A DNA stretch of 64,000 nucleotides. Origin: Chamaecrista fasciculata. Taxonomy: Eukaryota > Streptophyta > Magnoliopsida > Fabales > Fabaceae. The stretch's first letter is position 1; the number at the start of each line of letters is the position of its first letter. Under the pieces are notes generated by a model. It saw only the letters and a list, made by a program, of their open reading frames with translations, made no database searches and was not told the origin of the DNA. Below, piece by piece: positions 63,363 through 64,000 of the stretch. The DNA lies in NCBI GenBank assembly GCA_003254925.1, contig QANZ01006387.1:91994-155993 (forward strand), in the 5' to 3' direction. A program made the position numbers and the translations under genes.

Positions 63363-64000
63363 CCACATCAGCGGGTTGGCAAACTGAGACTTCATGGAAG
63401 GACCAATTTGAGTAACGTTTGTAAAATTCGGGGACCTATTTGTCAATTTCGTTAATCTGGGGACCAATCTGTCAACGAGCCAATAATCCATGGACCAATT
63501 TAGTAGTTTACTCAATATAATCAATTTCACTTGTTTCAATGTGAAAAGAACCATCTACTTTTGAGATTGATTTGACTCTCTTTGCTAAAAGTTTAACTTG
63601 ATAGATAAAGTAGTTTTTGAAAATAATATGTAGCTCTGAATTTGTCATATTCAAAGGAGAAACGAGAGAAATATGACCGTATATTCAATAGTTTAGGATC
63701 AAAATGTAATATTTTTCCAATATTTAAAACTAATTTGAATATTTTAAAAAATAAAGGACCAAAATATACATTATAACATACATTTAGAACCAAAAAAACC
63801 TTTGATATTTTATCGGTCCTAAAGAGTTGGTGCTAGCTTCTTCCCTTGAGTTGTCATCTTTGTTTGTCAGCTATGAAGCATGGACACTGACATTGACACG
63901 AGATACGACACGGACACAGACACACTAATATGTCAAATTCTTAAAATTGCACGACACGACACGACATATATTTATATATATAAATAATTAAAAATCATAA
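63363..64000. other. Repeat-rich window end
   Basis: It contains 'accaatttgagtaacgtttg' fold-back-like text and, at 63875-63970, a 'gacacgacacgg' low-complexity repeat common as a dispersed plant repeat. No gene. Confidence 0.45.

Noticed and set aside
63875-63970. Possible satellite (gacacgacacgg)
   Set aside because: Too short and irregular within the window to call an array.

Overview
This is a nuclear DNA window from a eudicot plant. The evidence is spliced genes with GT-AG introns, TIR-NB-ARC-LRR (TNL) immune receptors (a class missing from grasses), an AT-rich background, and plant-type LTR retrotransposons, LINEs, tRNA-derived SINEs, Helitrons and MITEs. A woody rosid is plausible, but nothing read here fixes the species. 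No rRNA gene, free-standing tRNA gene, CRISPR array or bacterial operon was seen.

The core is a TNL cluster at six loci in different states of decay. TNL-A (10504-14789, minus) and TNL-C (32686-38647, plus) have complete five-exon models (TIR / NB-ARC / linker / LRR / C-JID) whose splice phases close, giving 1063 and 1005 residues. TNL-B (52757-56975, minus) is a segmental duplicate of TNL-A, stopped inside NB-ARC by a net 26-nt deletion. TNL-D (44467-51528, minus) keeps only exons 3-5; a Ty1/copia element and a solo LTR interrupt its LRR exon. TNL-E (59563-62151, minus) ends inside NB-ARC at a fold-back repeat. TNL-F (16344-17800, minus) is a TIR-exon relic split by a PIF-like MITE with an assembly gap. 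A strip near 8.5 kb resembles the 3' flank of TNL-D and may mark a seventh, lost copy.

Mobile DNA fills the rest. A young, GC-rich Ty3/gypsy element of the Tat lineage (22665-31098, minus, TSD ATTAG) has gag-protease, a pol with a second archaeal-type RNase H, and a long antisense coiled-coil ORF beyond pol. Its 3' LTR lacks the U3 half. A solo LTR of the same family (4485-5085, TSD ATACA) sits inside an older MITE. The copia element (45128-50283, TSD CTTGG) carries a nested solo LTR (TSD GTACT). Other elements are a 1.7-kb TIR element carrying pieces of two host genes (2496-4183), Helitron helicase and terminus remnants (18237-19190, 43813-43846), LINE relics (about 440-1235, 6645-6985, 39165-39772, 41758-43215), SINEs, and about twenty fold-back (inverted-repeat) elements that repeat wording like 'tttggtccctaa' in many diverged forms.

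Region by region: 0-9.5 kb is repeat-dominated; 9.5-15.7 kb is the TNL-A duplication unit; 16.3-22.6 kb is TNL-F plus Helitron and AT-rich DNA; 22.7-31.1 kb is the Tat element inside a small tandemly repeated unknown gene; 31.1-41 kb is TNL-C; 41-44 kb is a LINE graveyard; 44.4-57.9 kb is TNL-D and TNL-B; 58-62.2 kb is fold-backs and TNL-E; 62.5-64 kb holds a host gene N-terminal fragment and repeats. Intact TNLs would act as intracellular pathogen sensors with TIR NADase output through EDS1. The duplicates and relics show birth-and-death evolution driven by unequal exchange and transposon insertion.
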